The notes: a model not told the origin generated them from the sequence alone. Shown: positions 12,901 through 24,680, numbered from the stretch's first letter. The stretch: 64,000 nt of DNA from Sinotaia quadrata (GCA_028829895.1 CM054183.1:20219975-20283974), one strand, 5' to 3'. Numbers and translations are program-made.

Positions 12901-15900
12901 CAGTTTAAGGATAACATAAGCTGGCTTCTGAACCTCTAAATTTTTTATATATTTTACTATAGTGTGGATATATAATTATAATTAATTTTTTTTTTTAATT
13001 AAAAAAATTATTATTTAAATAAAATATGTGCTCCATCAGCTGAATGATTGCTACACACTAACCAGAAATTACAGTATATTAATTGAATATTTTGTCTATA
13101 TATTTTAAGGTTTTCTTATAATCTTGTCAAAAAGAATTAACAAATATAAACATTTTCTTAAAAATTTTGATGCAAAACCTATTAAATTCATAAGAAAAGT
13201 GAGTAGGCCTATATATTTTGAATCAACCATTTTTCACCAGTTTCTGAAAACTTGAATAAAAATTTCCTTCATTTATTTGATACAATTTTTGTTGTTGACA
13301 TTTACTGGATTTCAGTTATGTGTACTACTATAAGCTTTGGATAAGGAATATAAATTCTAAAGTCATTTTCAGAGTTCACCCACCACCACCAAAGTTATGA
13401 TCTTATAAATCATTAAATGTAATACTTATAGTAATAGTATGTGCATTATCAACTCACTCATATATGTATCATGGAAAAATAAGCTTGTAAAATACAGGTA
13501 ATAAATATATAACTCACTCGTGTCTATCAAAATTTTAAAAAAAGAAAAGAAAATCTGGTAAAAATAATAACTATTTATTTTTAATCTAGTGAATCAGTGA
13601 TATACTCTTTGTTTACACTGTGCCCAGCTAATGCAGTAATGGACGAAAATATGGTCACGTGACCACAAAATAAAAAGAATTAAAAACAAATAACACGCGA
13701 TCCGAATAAACGAAATACATTATATTGCAAATAAATCTTTCCCCTATTGAATGATACAAAACTTAAGCTATGGATAAGGCAGGAATAAATTCAGAAAGTT
13801 ATTTTCTGTGTTCACCCTCAACGCCTTAAAAGACGAACGCTACCGTAGGCCTATAGACGCTGACAATTCTTATTTATCGGCTATTATAGTCCTTTAAACG
13901 AACAAATATACGTTTTAAACTGAAAATAAGTGATTTAACTTATCAACTAACATCCTCAAACAGAGTGATGCAAAGTGGAAACCGGTTCAATGTCGCAGAG
14001 TTGAACACTACGGTACTCGATATGAAGTCCGCCATTGTTGTTTTCGGTCTTCGGTGATTTCGGTCACTGAGTACAGTTCTTTCAACGCAATTGGAGTCTT
14101 GGAGCGTACTTTTTGTCTCAAACAAACTATATAGGCTTATAGATGAAGAATTTTCCTATTTTCTGGTAGCTTTTACGGTTGCTATGTTATCGGAATCACC
14201 AAAAACGTAATTTAAGAAAATTTAAGTTTAACCGTATTTCGCTTTATCTTGAAATTCCCGCGCACTATTTAGTATGGAAATGAACCTTGTTCTCTCCCCT
14301 ACATTAAAACCGTTATTATTTTTAGATTACTGTACCCTTCACGACCCCACGGACCGAGAAAGAGTGCATGTGTTAAGCGCCACCGCCGGACAAGTTATGG
14401 CGGCTTGGTAAAAAAGTCGTTCGGTTGGCAACTTCTGAATAACTTTTTATAACTTTTTCACAATTATTTATTAAAACAAAAAACACAGAAAGACAGAACA
14501 GAAAACAAACTTTTGTTTCATGTGCTTTTATTTTACAAAGCTTCAATAATACAGAGGAAACATGAGTGTTGAAAATGTAGAAAAATTGACAAAACAACGT
14601 CCCAATCAGCCATTCAGCGATGTTTGGAATACCTAAAATAAATGAAGGAAATTTTTATTCAAATTTTCAAAAACTGATGAAAAATGGTTGATGATTCAAA
14701 ATATATAGGCCTACTCACTTTTCTGATGAATTTACTAGGTTTTGTATACAAAATTATTTATTTAAATAATAATAAATAAAAATATGCTGATAAACATATT
14801 TTCTGAAACTTAAAATTTGTTAATTCTTTGACAAGATTGTAAGAAAACCTTAAAATATATAGCCAGAATATTTGGTAGTCAAATTAATATCTGGCTAGTG
14901 TGTAGTAATCATTCAGCTGATGGAGTACATATTTTATTTAAATAATATTTTTTTTTAAATATTTAATTATTATAATTCCATATCTACACTATAGTCAAAA
15001 ATATAAAAAATTAGAGGTTCAGAAGCCAGCTCATGTTGTCCTTAAACTGTGTTCAAAATTCTGTGCATCATTTTTCAACAAAACTTATTTCATTTGTATA
15101 TCACACAAAGTCCTGTTTGATAAAGTTAAAAGCATCTGACAGGATATCATATTTTATAAACAAACTGCATGAATACAGAGAACATAGGAGAGTTGTAATC
15201 CATTGTTACTTTACAGCATTAAAAATGAATTGAATAAATCAGTTTCTGACAAGACAAATTGTATACTCGCCATAGTTATTTAATTCACTTAATTCATTCT
15301 GAATTTTGTTTCTTGTAGTCTGATTAATTATTCTTTTTTTCTTGTTCCTTTTCTTATTTTGCTGTTGCTTTGCCAGATAAGAAGTCATCAGGGTAAATGG
15401 AAAACATTGGATTTTCTCTTGGAAAGAAATCAGCAATATTTAGAGTTTTTGTAATAATTTACTAAGAATCTTTGCCAGAAATACTACCTGCATCTCTGCT
15501 TATTCTACTGGGGTGAAATAGTTGTATAATTGCACTTCGATGTTTCCTTTGAGTTTTGTCTTGCTTAATTGTATGGTGGTTTGTTTTGTTTTTTTAATTT
15601 CATTTTTTAATTGGGATCACTTGGCATTTTGTTTGACTCTCTTCAATACAAGTATGTGCATGATGCACTTAATTTAATTTACAATTTTACTGTATCCTTA
15701 ATCTGAGTTTCTGAGCTAAAAAAAATATATTGAAAGCTTTGTGTGTCTGTGTGCCATTCATTCATGCTATGGAAACAGTTATACAGTTCATTTTCAACTT
15801 TTGTAATGATGTGCTTTGCATATATTGGAATACTAGGTCATCTGAATTTTAAACTTTGCAGCTCTTTTTTTGCAAGGTGTCAACAATTTTAGTTTAATTA

Positions 15901-17113
15901 GATCATTGAAGTTAAATTGGACCTCAATTTTGATCAGATTTATTCTTTTGGAAAAAGAGCAATCAATTATCCTTCTCTTTCTGCCGTCCGTGTAAACACT
16001 TTTTTATCACTTCTTAAGTTTCCAAACTTCAATGGACTGACTGAATATCAGTGAAGCCTGTGTCTAGTAGTTTTTTTGTTTTTTTAAACTAATTAAAAAA
16101 AAATTTCTAAAGATATAACTGATTGAAAATAATGCTCCAGGTGCTCTCTCTTATGGGGTAAAAAGAGAAAGAGGCTGAAAATTATTTCTGGTATCTCTGC
16201 CTCTGTTTCAGGCAGGGGTGAAAAAGTGACAGGGCAGAAAATTACCAATGACGATGTGGATGAGGGCATCCTGGCCAGAATTAAACGCAGGCTTTTTGGC
16301 TGATTGTTGTCAAACATCTGGCTCTAACACAGACACACAATGCTTTCAGTATGTAGACTAATGTTAATTAATAGTAGTCTCTTCAAATTATTTTTTTTAT
16401 CTCCTATCCCAGTTGTGATTTTATTTTTGTTTGTAATGTTTTTTTCCTCCAGTGTTTTTAATGGGGAAAATATTTTTTGTTTGCAGCTATTAGATATTGG
16501 TTGCTTTTAATCATAGGTCAGCTGTTTTTAAATTATTGAATTTTTAGCTAGTAAACATAATAATATTTCAGAATAAACTTTTAAAATGTTTTACAATTTA
16601 TTGTGCTAGTAAAAAATTTTTTTTAAATTCCTGCATTTTACATTTTAATTGTCTGCTTTGTCAAAGTATTGCTTCTTTGATTATCCTTATCACTAGCTCA
16701 TATTTCTTTGTGTTTGTTGAGTTATTTAATTTTAATTAAATTTTATTGAAATTCCTTATCTTAAATATATTTTTATCATTGATTTAGGCCAAACTTGGTA
16801 TTTGTCTGGGTCAGATGTTAAGAGTGTCATCTTTTTTTTTATGTAAGCCTAAGATTGCATTGTAAATGACTGCTAAAGTGTGATATAATGTGTTTGACAC
16901 AAAAAGTGTCCATATGTAAATATGTATATTCCTGAGGTTTTCATATTATATATTATTTCAGGTTATCGAGTAATAGATGATCCAAATGGCTTTGTAGCTG
17001 AAATTCGTCAAGCTTTGAAAGAAAAGGCAAAGGACACAAGCTCTGCAAATGAAACATCAGCTGTAGATGGTACTGAGAGTGATAGTGAGGAAACGCAAGA
17101 GATAAAACGCTAA
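3902..17113 (+). CDS. DNAJA3: DnaJ homolog subfamily A member 3 (Tid1), partial at 5' end
   Basis: Nine coding exons join in frame: 3902-3992, 5062-5204, 5507-5659, 6517-6664, 7181-7245, 7647-7775, 8246-8361, 10471-10568 and 16962-17113. They give 364 residues plus a stop. In order these contain the end of the J domain (VLSDEGKRRDYDSFG), a short Gly/Phe region, the segment DPEELFRKIFG typical of mitochondrial Tid1, four Cys-x-x-Cys zinc-finger motifs, and both substrate-binding beta domains with PVPAGVEDGQTVRMP and INDEX-like conserved NSYGYGDHYVHIKIKVP. This family is a class A Hsp40 that stimulates Hsp70 ATPase, mainly mortalin in the mitochondrial matrix. The HPD motif and the targeting peptide are not in the window, so their exons lie upstream. 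The C-terminal tail is short and acidic. The DPEELFRKIFG segment, rather than general bacterial DnaJ features, favours DNAJA3 over DNAJA1/2. Confidence 0.95.
5062..5204 (+). CDS. DNAJA3: DNAJA3 exon: G/F region with DPEELFRKIFG
   Basis: The acceptor is TGCTTTGTAG and the donor GTACAG. The split Gly codon is completed, then FENFHGSIDPEELFRKIFGD and a Gly/Phe-rich run follow (FGGMSGFGNF). The exon ends in phase 0 at SASE-like residues (APASE). A degenerate upstream echo of this exon start at 4940-4975 (GAATTTGAGAACTTTCATGA) sits in the intron and is noted separately. Confidence 0.93.
5507..5659 (+). CDS. DNAJA3: DNAJA3 exon: first two zinc-finger motifs
   Basis: The acceptor is TTTTTAAACAG and the donor ATG|GTAGGT. 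It encodes MDLTFQEAARGVNKDININ, the start of C-terminal domain I, then Cys motif 1 (CPKCNGSK) and motif 2 (CHHCNGSG). Motif 1 lacks the last Gly of the CxxCxGxG consensus. Both exon ends are in phase 0. Confidence 0.95.
6517..6664 (+). CDS. DNAJA3: DNAJA3 exon: zinc-finger motifs 3 and 4
   Basis: The acceptor is TTCATTTGTAG and the donor G|GTTTGT. It encodes ETISTGPFIMRSTCRYCGG, motif 3 (CRYCGGAR) and motif 4 (CTECSGKG), then KKKVVVPVPAG entering the beta domain again. Motif 3 ends in Arg where the consensus has Gly. It ends with one base of a split Gly codon. Confidence 0.95.
7181..7245 (+). CDS. DNAJA3: DNAJA3 exon: VEDGQTVRMP
   Basis: A 65-base exon with acceptor TTGTTGTACAG and donor AAG|GTATGT. 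It encodes GVEDGQTVRMPVSNQEVF, one of the best conserved stretches of DnaJ C-terminal domain I, and ends in phase 0 after ITFK. Confidence 0.94.
7647..7775 (+). CDS. DNAJA3: DNAJA3 exon: C-terminal domain II start
   Basis: The acceptor follows a long T run (TTTTTTTTTTCAG) and the donor is ATG|GTAAAT. It encodes VAKSKIFRREGADIHSDATI followed by SQAILGGTIRIPGIYGDI, matching the F-R-R-x-G-x-D-(I/L) and A-x-L-G-G landmarks of DnaJ C-terminal domains. The exon is 129 bases, phase 0 to 0. Confidence 0.94.
8246..8361 (+). CDS. DNAJA3: DNAJA3 exon: GKGI and YGDHYVHIKIKVP
   Basis: The acceptor is CTTTACAG and the donor GT|GTAAGT. It encodes IPPSTQSHDLIRLQGKGI then NSYGYGDHYVHIKIKVPV, the second half of C-terminal domain II. 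It ends with two bases of a split Val codon. Confidence 0.95.
10471..10568 (+). CDS. DNAJA3: DNAJA3 exon: C-terminal helix
   Basis: The acceptor is TTCTTCTTTCAG and the donor G|GTTAGT. It encodes KLTPEQKALILAFAETEKN and then VDGTINGITQTQT, matching the helix that follows the substrate-binding domains in Tid1 proteins. It starts by completing the split Val and ends with one base of a Gly codon. Confidence 0.93.
10645..11735 (+). mobile_element. Element arm A (inverted copy at 13279-14637)
   Basis: This 1.1-kb segment is repeated in reverse complement at 13279-14637. Shared landmarks are TCGCTGAATGGCTGATTGGG, TGCCAACCGAACAAC, CCGCCATAACTTGTCC, AGTTTGTTTGAGACAAAAA, and TATTCCTTATCCAAAGCTTA. The sequence AGGTATTCCAAA is present both at its start (about 10649) and directly after its end (about 11729), which could be a target-site duplication. 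No transposase ORF is seen, so it is likely non-autonomous. Confidence 0.7.
11664..11676 (+). repeat. TTAAGGTGGCACA motif, copy 1
   Basis: TTAAGGTGGCACA occurs here and at 12630-12642, followed in both cases by CTAGCT and an A-rich run. The TTAA start suggests an element terminus, since some DNA transposons target TTAA, but no matching opposite terminus was found. Confidence 0.4.
12630..12642 (+). repeat. TTAAGGTGGCACA motif, copy 2
   Basis: Second copy of the motif at 11664. It is preceded by AAATCTTTCCCTTATTGAAT, which recurs with small changes at about 13734-13760 inside arm A'. The same family therefore appears several times in this intron. Confidence 0.4.
12780..13278 (-). mobile_element. 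Element arm B' (inverted copy at 14638-15075)
   Basis: Reverse-complement matches with 14638-15075 include GTGAGTAGGCCTATATATTT, CATCAGCTGAATGATT, GGTTTTCTTATAATCTTGTC and CTGGCTTCTGAACCTCTAA. Together with arm B this forms a palindrome into which arm A' is inserted. No ORF of note. Confidence 0.65.
13279..14637 (-). mobile_element. Element A', inverted copy of A, with internal insertion
   Basis: This is the reverse complement of 10645-11735, lengthened by about 240 bases at roughly 13505-13745 that are absent from A. It lies exactly between arms B' and B: AAATTTCCTTCATTTA on the left mirrors AAATGAAGGAAATTT on the right. It carries CCGCCATTGTTGTTTTCGGT and other G+C-richer parts unlike the rest of the intron. 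No transposase was recognised. Confidence 0.65.
14638..15075 (+). mobile_element. Element arm B (inverted copy of B')
   Basis: The mirror of 12780-13278. Similarity fades after about 15060 (TTAAACTGTGTTCAAAATTC pairs with the start of B'). In RNA from this intron the arms could fold into a long hairpin with A' as the loop. Confidence 0.65.
16962..17113 (+). CDS. DNAJA3: DNAJA3 last exon: acidic tail and stop
   Basis: The acceptor is TATTATTTCAG. The frame continues with GYRVIDDPNGFVAEIRQALK, then a Ser/Thr/Glu-rich tail (DGTESDSEETQEIKR) and TAA at 17111-17113. The tail is not conserved in the family as I know it. Phase and splice fit support it as the terminal exon, but an alternative last exon elsewhere in the 6.4-kb preceding intron cannot be excluded. 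Confidence 0.85.
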
Positions 17114-17462
17114 AATGTCATATAGAGATTAATTTCCAAAAACTGAAATATTAAGTAGAATGGTGCCTTAATGTGCACCTGTTCTAGAGATACTTTAAAA
17201 ACATGAAAATTGACAATGTTCATGTTCCAGTTGAAGAAGGAAGATCAGACTCCACTTAATGGATACTAGAAAATTAACAAGACTTACGGAGGAAAATGTT
17301 ATAATTTCTTTGACAAAAAATTATATTCTAAATTCTTGAGGGCATTCTGCATATGCTCTTGTTTTTACAGTGAAGTCAGAGATAACTAGATTTTGGATAA
17401 TTTTAGTTCCCAGTTGAAGTTGCAAGAAAAGCATTTTGATTTATTGGACCAGGTGAAAGGAC

Positions 17463-17468
17463 AATAAA
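17463..17468 (+). terminator. DNAJA3: Candidate polyadenylation signal of DNAJA3
   Basis: AATAAA lies 350 bases after the stop and is followed by a T/G-rich stretch (TTTTGTTTGGCTTTT), as expected of a poly(A) site. Further AATAAA hexamers at about 19244 and at 20598-20603 could serve longer 3' UTRs. Confidence 0.5.
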
Positions 17469-17639
17469 CAGTATTGATTGCTAATTTTGTTTGGCTTTTA
17501 TTTGCACTTTTCTATTTTGCAAATAATGTATAATTTATTTATCTTATGCTGTTCAGAAGTCATAATGATATTTTGATAGTCTATATCTGTGAATTAAACC
17601 TCCATTATGTTTCTTAAGTAATTAATTTCTTATATGTTT

Positions 17640-18060
17640 TCACTTGAAAGAGTCCTTACAGCACTGCTCAGCTATTACAGGTTTTTTTTATCTTGGTCAA
17701 CCTGTCCAGGATTGAAGGTTCTCTAGCTTTTTTGCTGTCAATACATAATATTGCTTAATAATCTCACAGTATATTTTTTTAATTATTATATTTCCAATAT
17801 GTTGGCACTGCTTGGCAGTTACAGATTTTCTTACTGTGAATTCATTATATGCAGGGATTAAAGATTGTCTCTAGCCTTGGTATCATTGAAACAAAATATG
17901 CTTGATAATCTCACAGTATATTTTTTAAGAGTTAATTTTTTGTTTCCATTTCAAGAAACGTTATAGCCACTTTTTAAGGCCTTCTTACCTTGCCAATCAA
18001 TATGTTCAGGATTGAAGGTTGCGGGTATTTTTGAGATTTTTTTTCAGCCTTTGTACTATC
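17640..18060 (+). repeat. Degenerate ~150-bp tandem repeat, three copies
   Basis: CAGGATTGAAGGTT-like sequence recurs at 17707, 17852 and 18007, and AATCTCACAGTATATTTTTT at about 17760 and 17905. Spacing is 145 and 155 bp. Copies are strongly diverged. It may lie in a long DNAJA3 3' UTR. Confidence 0.55.
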
Positions 18061-19497
18061 AGTACAAGTAATAATCTGAGCTTTCACAATTTTTTTCAGT
18101 GGTATCTACCTTAAAAATATTTCTCTGCTTCGTACTGATTTTTGTTTAAATCATAGAATAGAACTTGATGAAGGGAGTATTGTAGGCTTGAAATTCCTAT
18201 CTGTTCTCGTCACCATGTACCCACAAAGTGATGAATAATTTTTCTGATGCCTGCTTTAATATTTATGAATATCCAGTTTCTTATTTTAAAAGATATCTTG
18301 AACAAAAGTTTTATCAAATTTCCTAATTAATTTGAATTTGTTTTAAGTTTTATCAGTAAGACAATAGTGTAATGCTCCTAATGAATCTGAGACTTCTCTG
18401 TGCAGACCCATATATGTGCAAGGTCTTCTTGCAAGATTAAATAATATTTGGGGTTTTCTGACATGTTATTGTTTACGGTCTTGTTTGTGCCTGTCAAGTC
18501 AAACAGGTCATAACTATTATTGCAATTTATGAAGCATTGATGAACGAATGTGTTGGTGTTGCTATATGAAATCAATGATGAATTGCCTTTGAATGAATGC
18601 GCTAATTTTCAGTGTTGATGACATTTTGAGGTATATTCCTAATTATAACAGCTTGCTCTTAATCTTTTCTACTGTTGCATTTCTTTTTTCTTTTATTTGA
18701 ATCTTTCTTATAAGCCAGTTTTAAAGAGGCCATGAAAGTGAAATTTATTCTCCAGTGTAGTGTGCAGTCTTTACTTACATTTTTTTCTTCTATTATTTTT
18801 CCTCACAAGCCATTTTAATGCTTCATTCCAAATACACTTAATAATGCTGAGAGTCGGGGCACACCATATGGACAATTAAGGAGAAATCATGAATGTGTGC
18901 TCTACTGTAGGCACTCTTTTCAAGATGAGAAGTGAGAATTATTTCTATTTGTAAATCAAAGATTGCACAGACTCTTGTAGTGGTATATAAATGCATTGTT
19001 AGGTGTAAAAAAAAATGTAGTTACTAAGTTGATTTTAATAGACGTTGTGATAAAATAATGTAAATTTGGTAGTGTGTTTATCAAATATGTATATCACTTT
19101 CAAGATTGTAAATTATATTAATACAGTTTAATTGATTTGTATGCATGATTTATGAATGGAAGTGAATAGGATGTTGTTTTAGTCTGTCCTGTTCCTAGTA
19201 ATATGATACTAAATAATCTGTATGCCTCTCTTTCAATTGGGAAATAAATAACTGTGATTCTTAGAATTCTGTGTTAAGACAAACATATTGCAGTTGGGTA
19301 TGTGAAACAAATACTTTTCTCATAATATATATATTTTGAATTTTGAAAGATTTTAATGCTTTAATTATTTTTTTTTTAAGTTTGCATACATGAATACTTC
19401 TGGGATCATTTTTTTTTGACAGTCTAAGATTTAGTTTATATGTAAACTTTAGTACAAGACCCTAACTTTCACCCTCCTATCAATTGTGCATCTGCGA

Positions 19498-19712
19498 CCT
19501 GGTATATCCAATCTAACAGCAGACTTTATATTCCTAACAACTGGTATATCCAAACTAACAGCAGACTTTCATATTCCTAACAACTGGTACATCCAAACTA
19601 ACAGCAGACTTTCATATTCCTAACAACTGGTACATCCAAACTAACAGCAGACTTTCATATTCCTAACAACTGGTATATCCAAACTAACAGCAGACTTTCA
19701 TATTCCTAACAA
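19498..19712 (+). repeat. 43-bp tandem repeat, five copies
   Basis: The unit contains GGTATATCCAAACTAACAGC and AGACTTTCATATTCCTAACA. Copies start at 19501, 19543, 19586, 19629 and 19672. The first is one base shorter; differences are few (TATATCC or TACATCC). Confidence 0.9.
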
Positions 19713-21540
19713 CCTGTTTCCAGTGGCAGAAATCAAAGTGTAAAGACTTTAAAAGGTGACCATATTCCTACCAACCTATGCCCAAGCAAAGAGCCTGTCC
19801 CACTGGTTGTGAATTCCTTTCTCCTAGGGAATCTGAGTTAAGGAATGATAATTTTACTCCTTTTTTGAATGTGTGAAATATTGCATGTCAGATTGGACAT
19901 ATAGCAGTTATTCTTGGGGTATTTTTTCCCCACCATCTAAGTGTGATTCTCTTCATATATGTGAGTGCATGTTTGGTCGTGGTGGGATAGGGATGACTTT
20001 TTAAAGTATGTTTTTTTTCCTTCTGGAATACTTACCAAATATCTAGAACCTAAAGCCTCTCTATTTTCCATTCTTGTGGATGAGTTTTGTCAAGTTCCTT
20101 GGACACTGATGTATGATTGAAAACTTGATTACTATACTTTGAAACATTTAACTTCTATTATCTCCCTTAGGTTGTTGGACAATGGGATAACTGTTAGCTT
20201 GGGTGTAGTTAGGTTTCTAGAATTGGGGATGGTGGGCAAGTATTAGATTTTTTTTAATGAAAATACTTTACTTTTTAGCAATGTTATTATTAGATAACCA
20301 AACTCATTTTTGTGTTAATAGATGGTGGCTTTTAAAAAGAATATTTTATTTTTATTATAATTATGAGTTGGTTACCATGAATTAAAAGATAGAGAATGGT
20401 ATAGAACATTTACTGCTATGATAAGAGTTAAAAATTACTTGCTACTAATTTTAGCCCTGGCTTGATCATCTTGTTTCAAAGATATTAAGAAGTCATATGT
20501 TAGTTCCTCTTCCTATAAAAAGAGGAAAGAAAAAAGCAAATCTTTAATTGTGTACACGTGCTATCCAAGTCAGCATGTTTCTGTTTTGTATACAAAGAAT
20601 AAAGTCAACACACTTTGCTGATCTGTATATTTTTATTATTATTGGTATCAAAAGGAAGTAGTTACATTGCTGGCATGAAATAGTGAATATTATACAAAAA
20701 TAGTTAACAACATTTGTAAAATTATAAGATTTTACAATGTCAAATATGTGGTTGTTCTAGTAAAACATTTATATATTTTGAAAAATATTTAAGTAACAAA
20801 ATCTCTGTCACTGATCAGATCTGAAGTAATTTATTTTAAATAAATTAGCACCTGCTCTGTCTGCATGATGTAAGATGGTTTGGATTTTTCTGCACTGAAT
20901 CAGATTCTGTGCCTGGTGAAATCTCTTACTACAGTTCTGATTTTGTATAATTTTATAGACTGCTGCATGGCTATGGGTATATAATATTGGCATGAGAGCC
21001 TGAATTGTCTAAAGGTCTGTTTAGCTGCAGCCATCACTTTCCCATCCATAGAATAAAGCTTCTAAACACATTTATGTAAGTACGCACATATGTTTAATAT
21101 AAATGCTGTGTTAAAGATTCATTATTAAACAGTGTTGCACGATAAAAGAACTAGCTAGCAAGATCATAACCTTTCAACAACAAAAAATAAGCTGTTAAAT
21201 TTAGGGCTTATAAACAGGCAAGACCGGTACAACACTACATATATTGGAATTAAATTATCCATGGTATGATTTATGGTGGTGGTTTTTTTTTTTTAATATA
21301 ACCCAATATGCAACTTCACAAACCTAAAAAAATATTAAAATTGTATGTCTCTTACTCTGATAATGGAACGAGGGTCTAAATATTTTGTAATTGTTCCTTC
21401 CCCATCAAATTTAGTTGAAAGCCACCACCTAGCAGAATGCTTAAATCAACTCTTTCCCTTTCCCCATGTCTTTTTGTAGGAAATGGGAGACTGACTCTAA
21501 TTACACACCATAAATCTGCCAACTTGACTGCACTATTTTT

Positions 21541-21870
21541 ATTCCTTGCTTTTGGTATTTAAGTCCAAAACATACACTGCATTATTATGGCCAGACCTGT
21601 ACTTGTATTTAAGTCCAAAACATACATTACATTATTCTTTTTTACTCCCTACTTGTGGTATTGAAGCTTAACACTGCATTATTTTGACCCCATACTTATG
21701 TTATTTAAGGTCCACATTTACACCTCATTATTTTTAGTCCTTGTAGTATTTAAGCCCGACATTTACACCGCATTATTCTTACTTAGTACTTGTAGTATTT
21801 AAACTCAACACTCAAACCACTTTTATCTTACCCCGTACTTAAGCCCAAAACTTATATTAAATTATTTCAG
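21541..21870 (+). repeat. Degenerate ~60-bp tandem repeat, six copies
   Basis: Repeated phrases are ACTTGTATTTAAGTCCAAAA, ACACTGCATTATT and their variants, spaced about 55-65 bp apart. Copies have many substitutions and small length changes, so the array is probably old. Confidence 0.6.
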
Positions 21871-23326
21871 AACCATCTTGCATTTACTCTGCTTTTATGG
21901 CTGTGTGTGTGATTGGACTGTGGATAGGTAAAAGCAGTGTGAAGCAAAAATATTTTTAAAAAAAAAAAAAAAGAACCAAAATAAATTAACCCAGACTGTG
22001 TTGGCGCAAAGCACACCCCCATCAATCGGTGTTGTATCGTTAGCCAGTCGTTTAATTATCACCGCCAGCAATACAAGAATGGTCAGAACTTTATTGAATC
22101 CTCAACTAAGTTTACTCTGCTCTTCATTGGATATTTGCTGAGTGCAAGTGGCAATTGCGACTGCGCAAACAGTGGCCAGTGTCAGGGTGACCCTGACTTC
22201 TTTGAAGGGCATAGTGTTATAAACGGCTTTAAAAGGGAGATGTGGTTCGGTGGGGGTGAGGAGATCGACATAATGTGCGATGATGTAGTTCCCATCGTTT
22301 TAATCACATTTGTAAAGGTCGGGTTGGGTCACCCATTGCTTGCGATGATCTGCAGGTCAGTGCCAAGAGAAAATGATTGTAACCTAGTGCTACAGTTTCA
22401 CAGCACCCAAGCCTCATGACTAGGAGTGTGAACACACCATCAGTAAGTCTGTGATAAGACTCCTATTTCAGCAAGGCTCCCTTTAACCCTTTCCCTGTCA
22501 GCCCAAGCTTTGATCCTATTCGTTTCGATCGGAAATCACTTGTATCGACAGTGCATTTAATAAGAATCATTTTCCCACTGATAGTAACAGACAGAAAAAC
22601 AAGACTAACCCAGGGCTAACTTGTTCAAACTATATAAGTTAACTTGTTTCAATGACTTGCATTGTCTAACAATACCTGAAGTGTCTGATATATTAAACTA
22701 TTTATGATTATTATGAAATTTAAAAAGAGACAAATCACTATTGAAGAAAGCAATGGAAGTTGAGGTTGATGTGTGGAGGGGGGGGGGGGAGATGCGAAAC
22801 ATAGTCAACAAATACAATCCCCAATTACTCATGTCTTTATCAATAAATAGCGTAAGTATGCCAACCAACCGAAAGCTTTTCATACAAGTGACTTTAGGTT
22901 ATACTTGTATAGTAATCACAAAATTGCTATGAGGTACGTCTGATTTCTATGTGCATATAAATAAGCGTTTTCATTCCGTAGTTAATTAAAACGTCCATAA
23001 CTATGTGCTTGAACAGTTCCTGCTAGGTCTACGTAAATCTTGCTATCGTAGTTTTGACACAATAATAAGCCATATGAGAAACGGCAAACTACCCGGGGTT
23101 TGACGTTTTATTATTCAATTCTACATCTTATGGATTTTTTTTTTGTTTAAATTGATGACTCAGTCGTGACATTTTTAAAGAACAACCTTTTGGTTGGTTG
23201 GTTCTCTATCACAAAAAATGAAAAATCAAACTGTTGTGGGGGGGAGGATATTGCTGACATACTGCAACTTCCCATAGTAATCATCCTAGAACTTCACATA
23301 TCACTATTTCCAGTCCATCAAGATTC

Positions 23327-23362
23327 AACACACACACACACACACACATGCTCACACACAAT
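23327..23362 (+). repeat. (CA)n microsatellite
   Basis: A short, slightly interrupted CA run. Confidence 0.8.
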
Positions 23363-24249
23363 ATACACTGTTAGTATACGATATAGTATTTTGCTTATAC
23401 ATGTATTGGAATATAAAAATAAACATGCGACTGGCGCATACATATAAATGTTATCACGATTAATATCAGATACAAGTGTTTATATATATTTAATTGTTAT
23501 ATATCACACTTAATTATAGTTAAAAGTTTATTAGGGGATGAAGTTTAATAGACAAAAATCGAGCATTGCCCTCTTAGTATTAAGCAAAGGGGAAGTGTGG
23601 GGGTGGTAAATTAGTTTCCCTTCGAGACCAATCAGCTCTTTCCAGTCCTTGGCCTTTTTGAATCTCCAAGTCCAGTAACATACTGTGTATACATATTGCA
23701 TAATACAAGTTTGATTTATTTCGCCCTATCAAGTCGCTTTACATGTAGGCCTACTTCGTTAAACGTCCGATTGTCGAGAACATTGCTTTTAAACCAAAAC
23801 AAAAGCACACAGCAATGAATGTATACGAAAAGTAGCGCGACCTGAATACACTGTCGTTTCTAAGTAACGAGATATTATTGGTACGATATTAATCAGACTT
23901 GCTCGTTTTTAGTACAAGTTTATTACATATCCTATTAAGGTTAGTTTTTTTTTTTACCCTGTTTCTGGTGGGTTCGAAGAAAAATAACTGTTTTAAAATG
24001 TCAGCTTTTACGTCTTGCTGAGTAGTTGAAAAGAGGCGTGAATGAGAAAATGTATAACCTGTTTGAAAGCAATCAGTCACAATGTCAAGTGTATGTATTT
24101 ATGATTTAAAAATATATTCGTCAATGTAAGGGGCGATAATTATGTATTGTAATTATTTAGGTCCTCGTCAGCAGTTGTCACAAACAGGTAGTTCATTATG
24201 CGGAATGTGTAGGTGTAATGAAACCACCCGAAATTTACTTGCAACATCA

Positions 24250-24530
24250 AAACATAAATCAGCATTATAAAAACGTTATGGACAACGATTAATTTATAGT
24301 ATTAACAGCATTACGAAAAATTGTTGTATAAGGAATTAACAACATTACAGAAAACGATTGTATGAAATTTCAGTAACAAAGTTATGAAAATAGCTGTAGA
24401 TGCTTGTATAAGGTATACATTAACATTATGGAAAATGATTGTATGAAATTTCAATAACAAAGTTATGGAAATAGTTGTAGATTTTGTATAAGGTATACAT
24501 TAACAACATTATGGAAAATGGCTATATAAT
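24250..24530 (+). repeat. Degenerate ~85-bp tandem repeat
   Basis: GATTGTATGAAATTTCAGTA and TTGTATAAGGTATACATTAA recur two to three times with nearby AACATTATGGAAAA blocks. The two best copies start at about 24356 and 24437. Confidence 0.65.
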
Positions 24531-24680
24531 TAACCATTGCTACTGAAAAGGGTGAAAAGCGTGAGTTTAATCAAAATCGCATCAGTTCGCTTACAATTAA
24601 GAAAGCTAAAAGCCTGATAGTGATCGTGTCCAACTGCCCAGTTTGAATTCGCGAGCATATTCGCAACCAGGCCTACATCG

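Larger units (their letters stand above)
10569..16961 (+). other. DNAJA3: DNAJA3 intron 8 with nested repeats
   Basis: This 6.4-kb intron contains no supported exon of its own. From about 10645 to 15100 it is made of inverted and direct repeats, listed separately. The rest (15100-16961) is A+T-rich with no clear structure. Confidence 0.7.

Noticed and set aside
13943..14597. Small - strand ORFs in DNAJA3 intron 8
   Set aside because: They lie inside the inverted element A' with no transposase or other motif.
22135..22419. 94-residue + strand ORF
   Set aside because: No recognisable motif, no splice sites that fit, and it overlaps sequence with no other coding sign. It could be a fragment of an element, but nothing supports a call.
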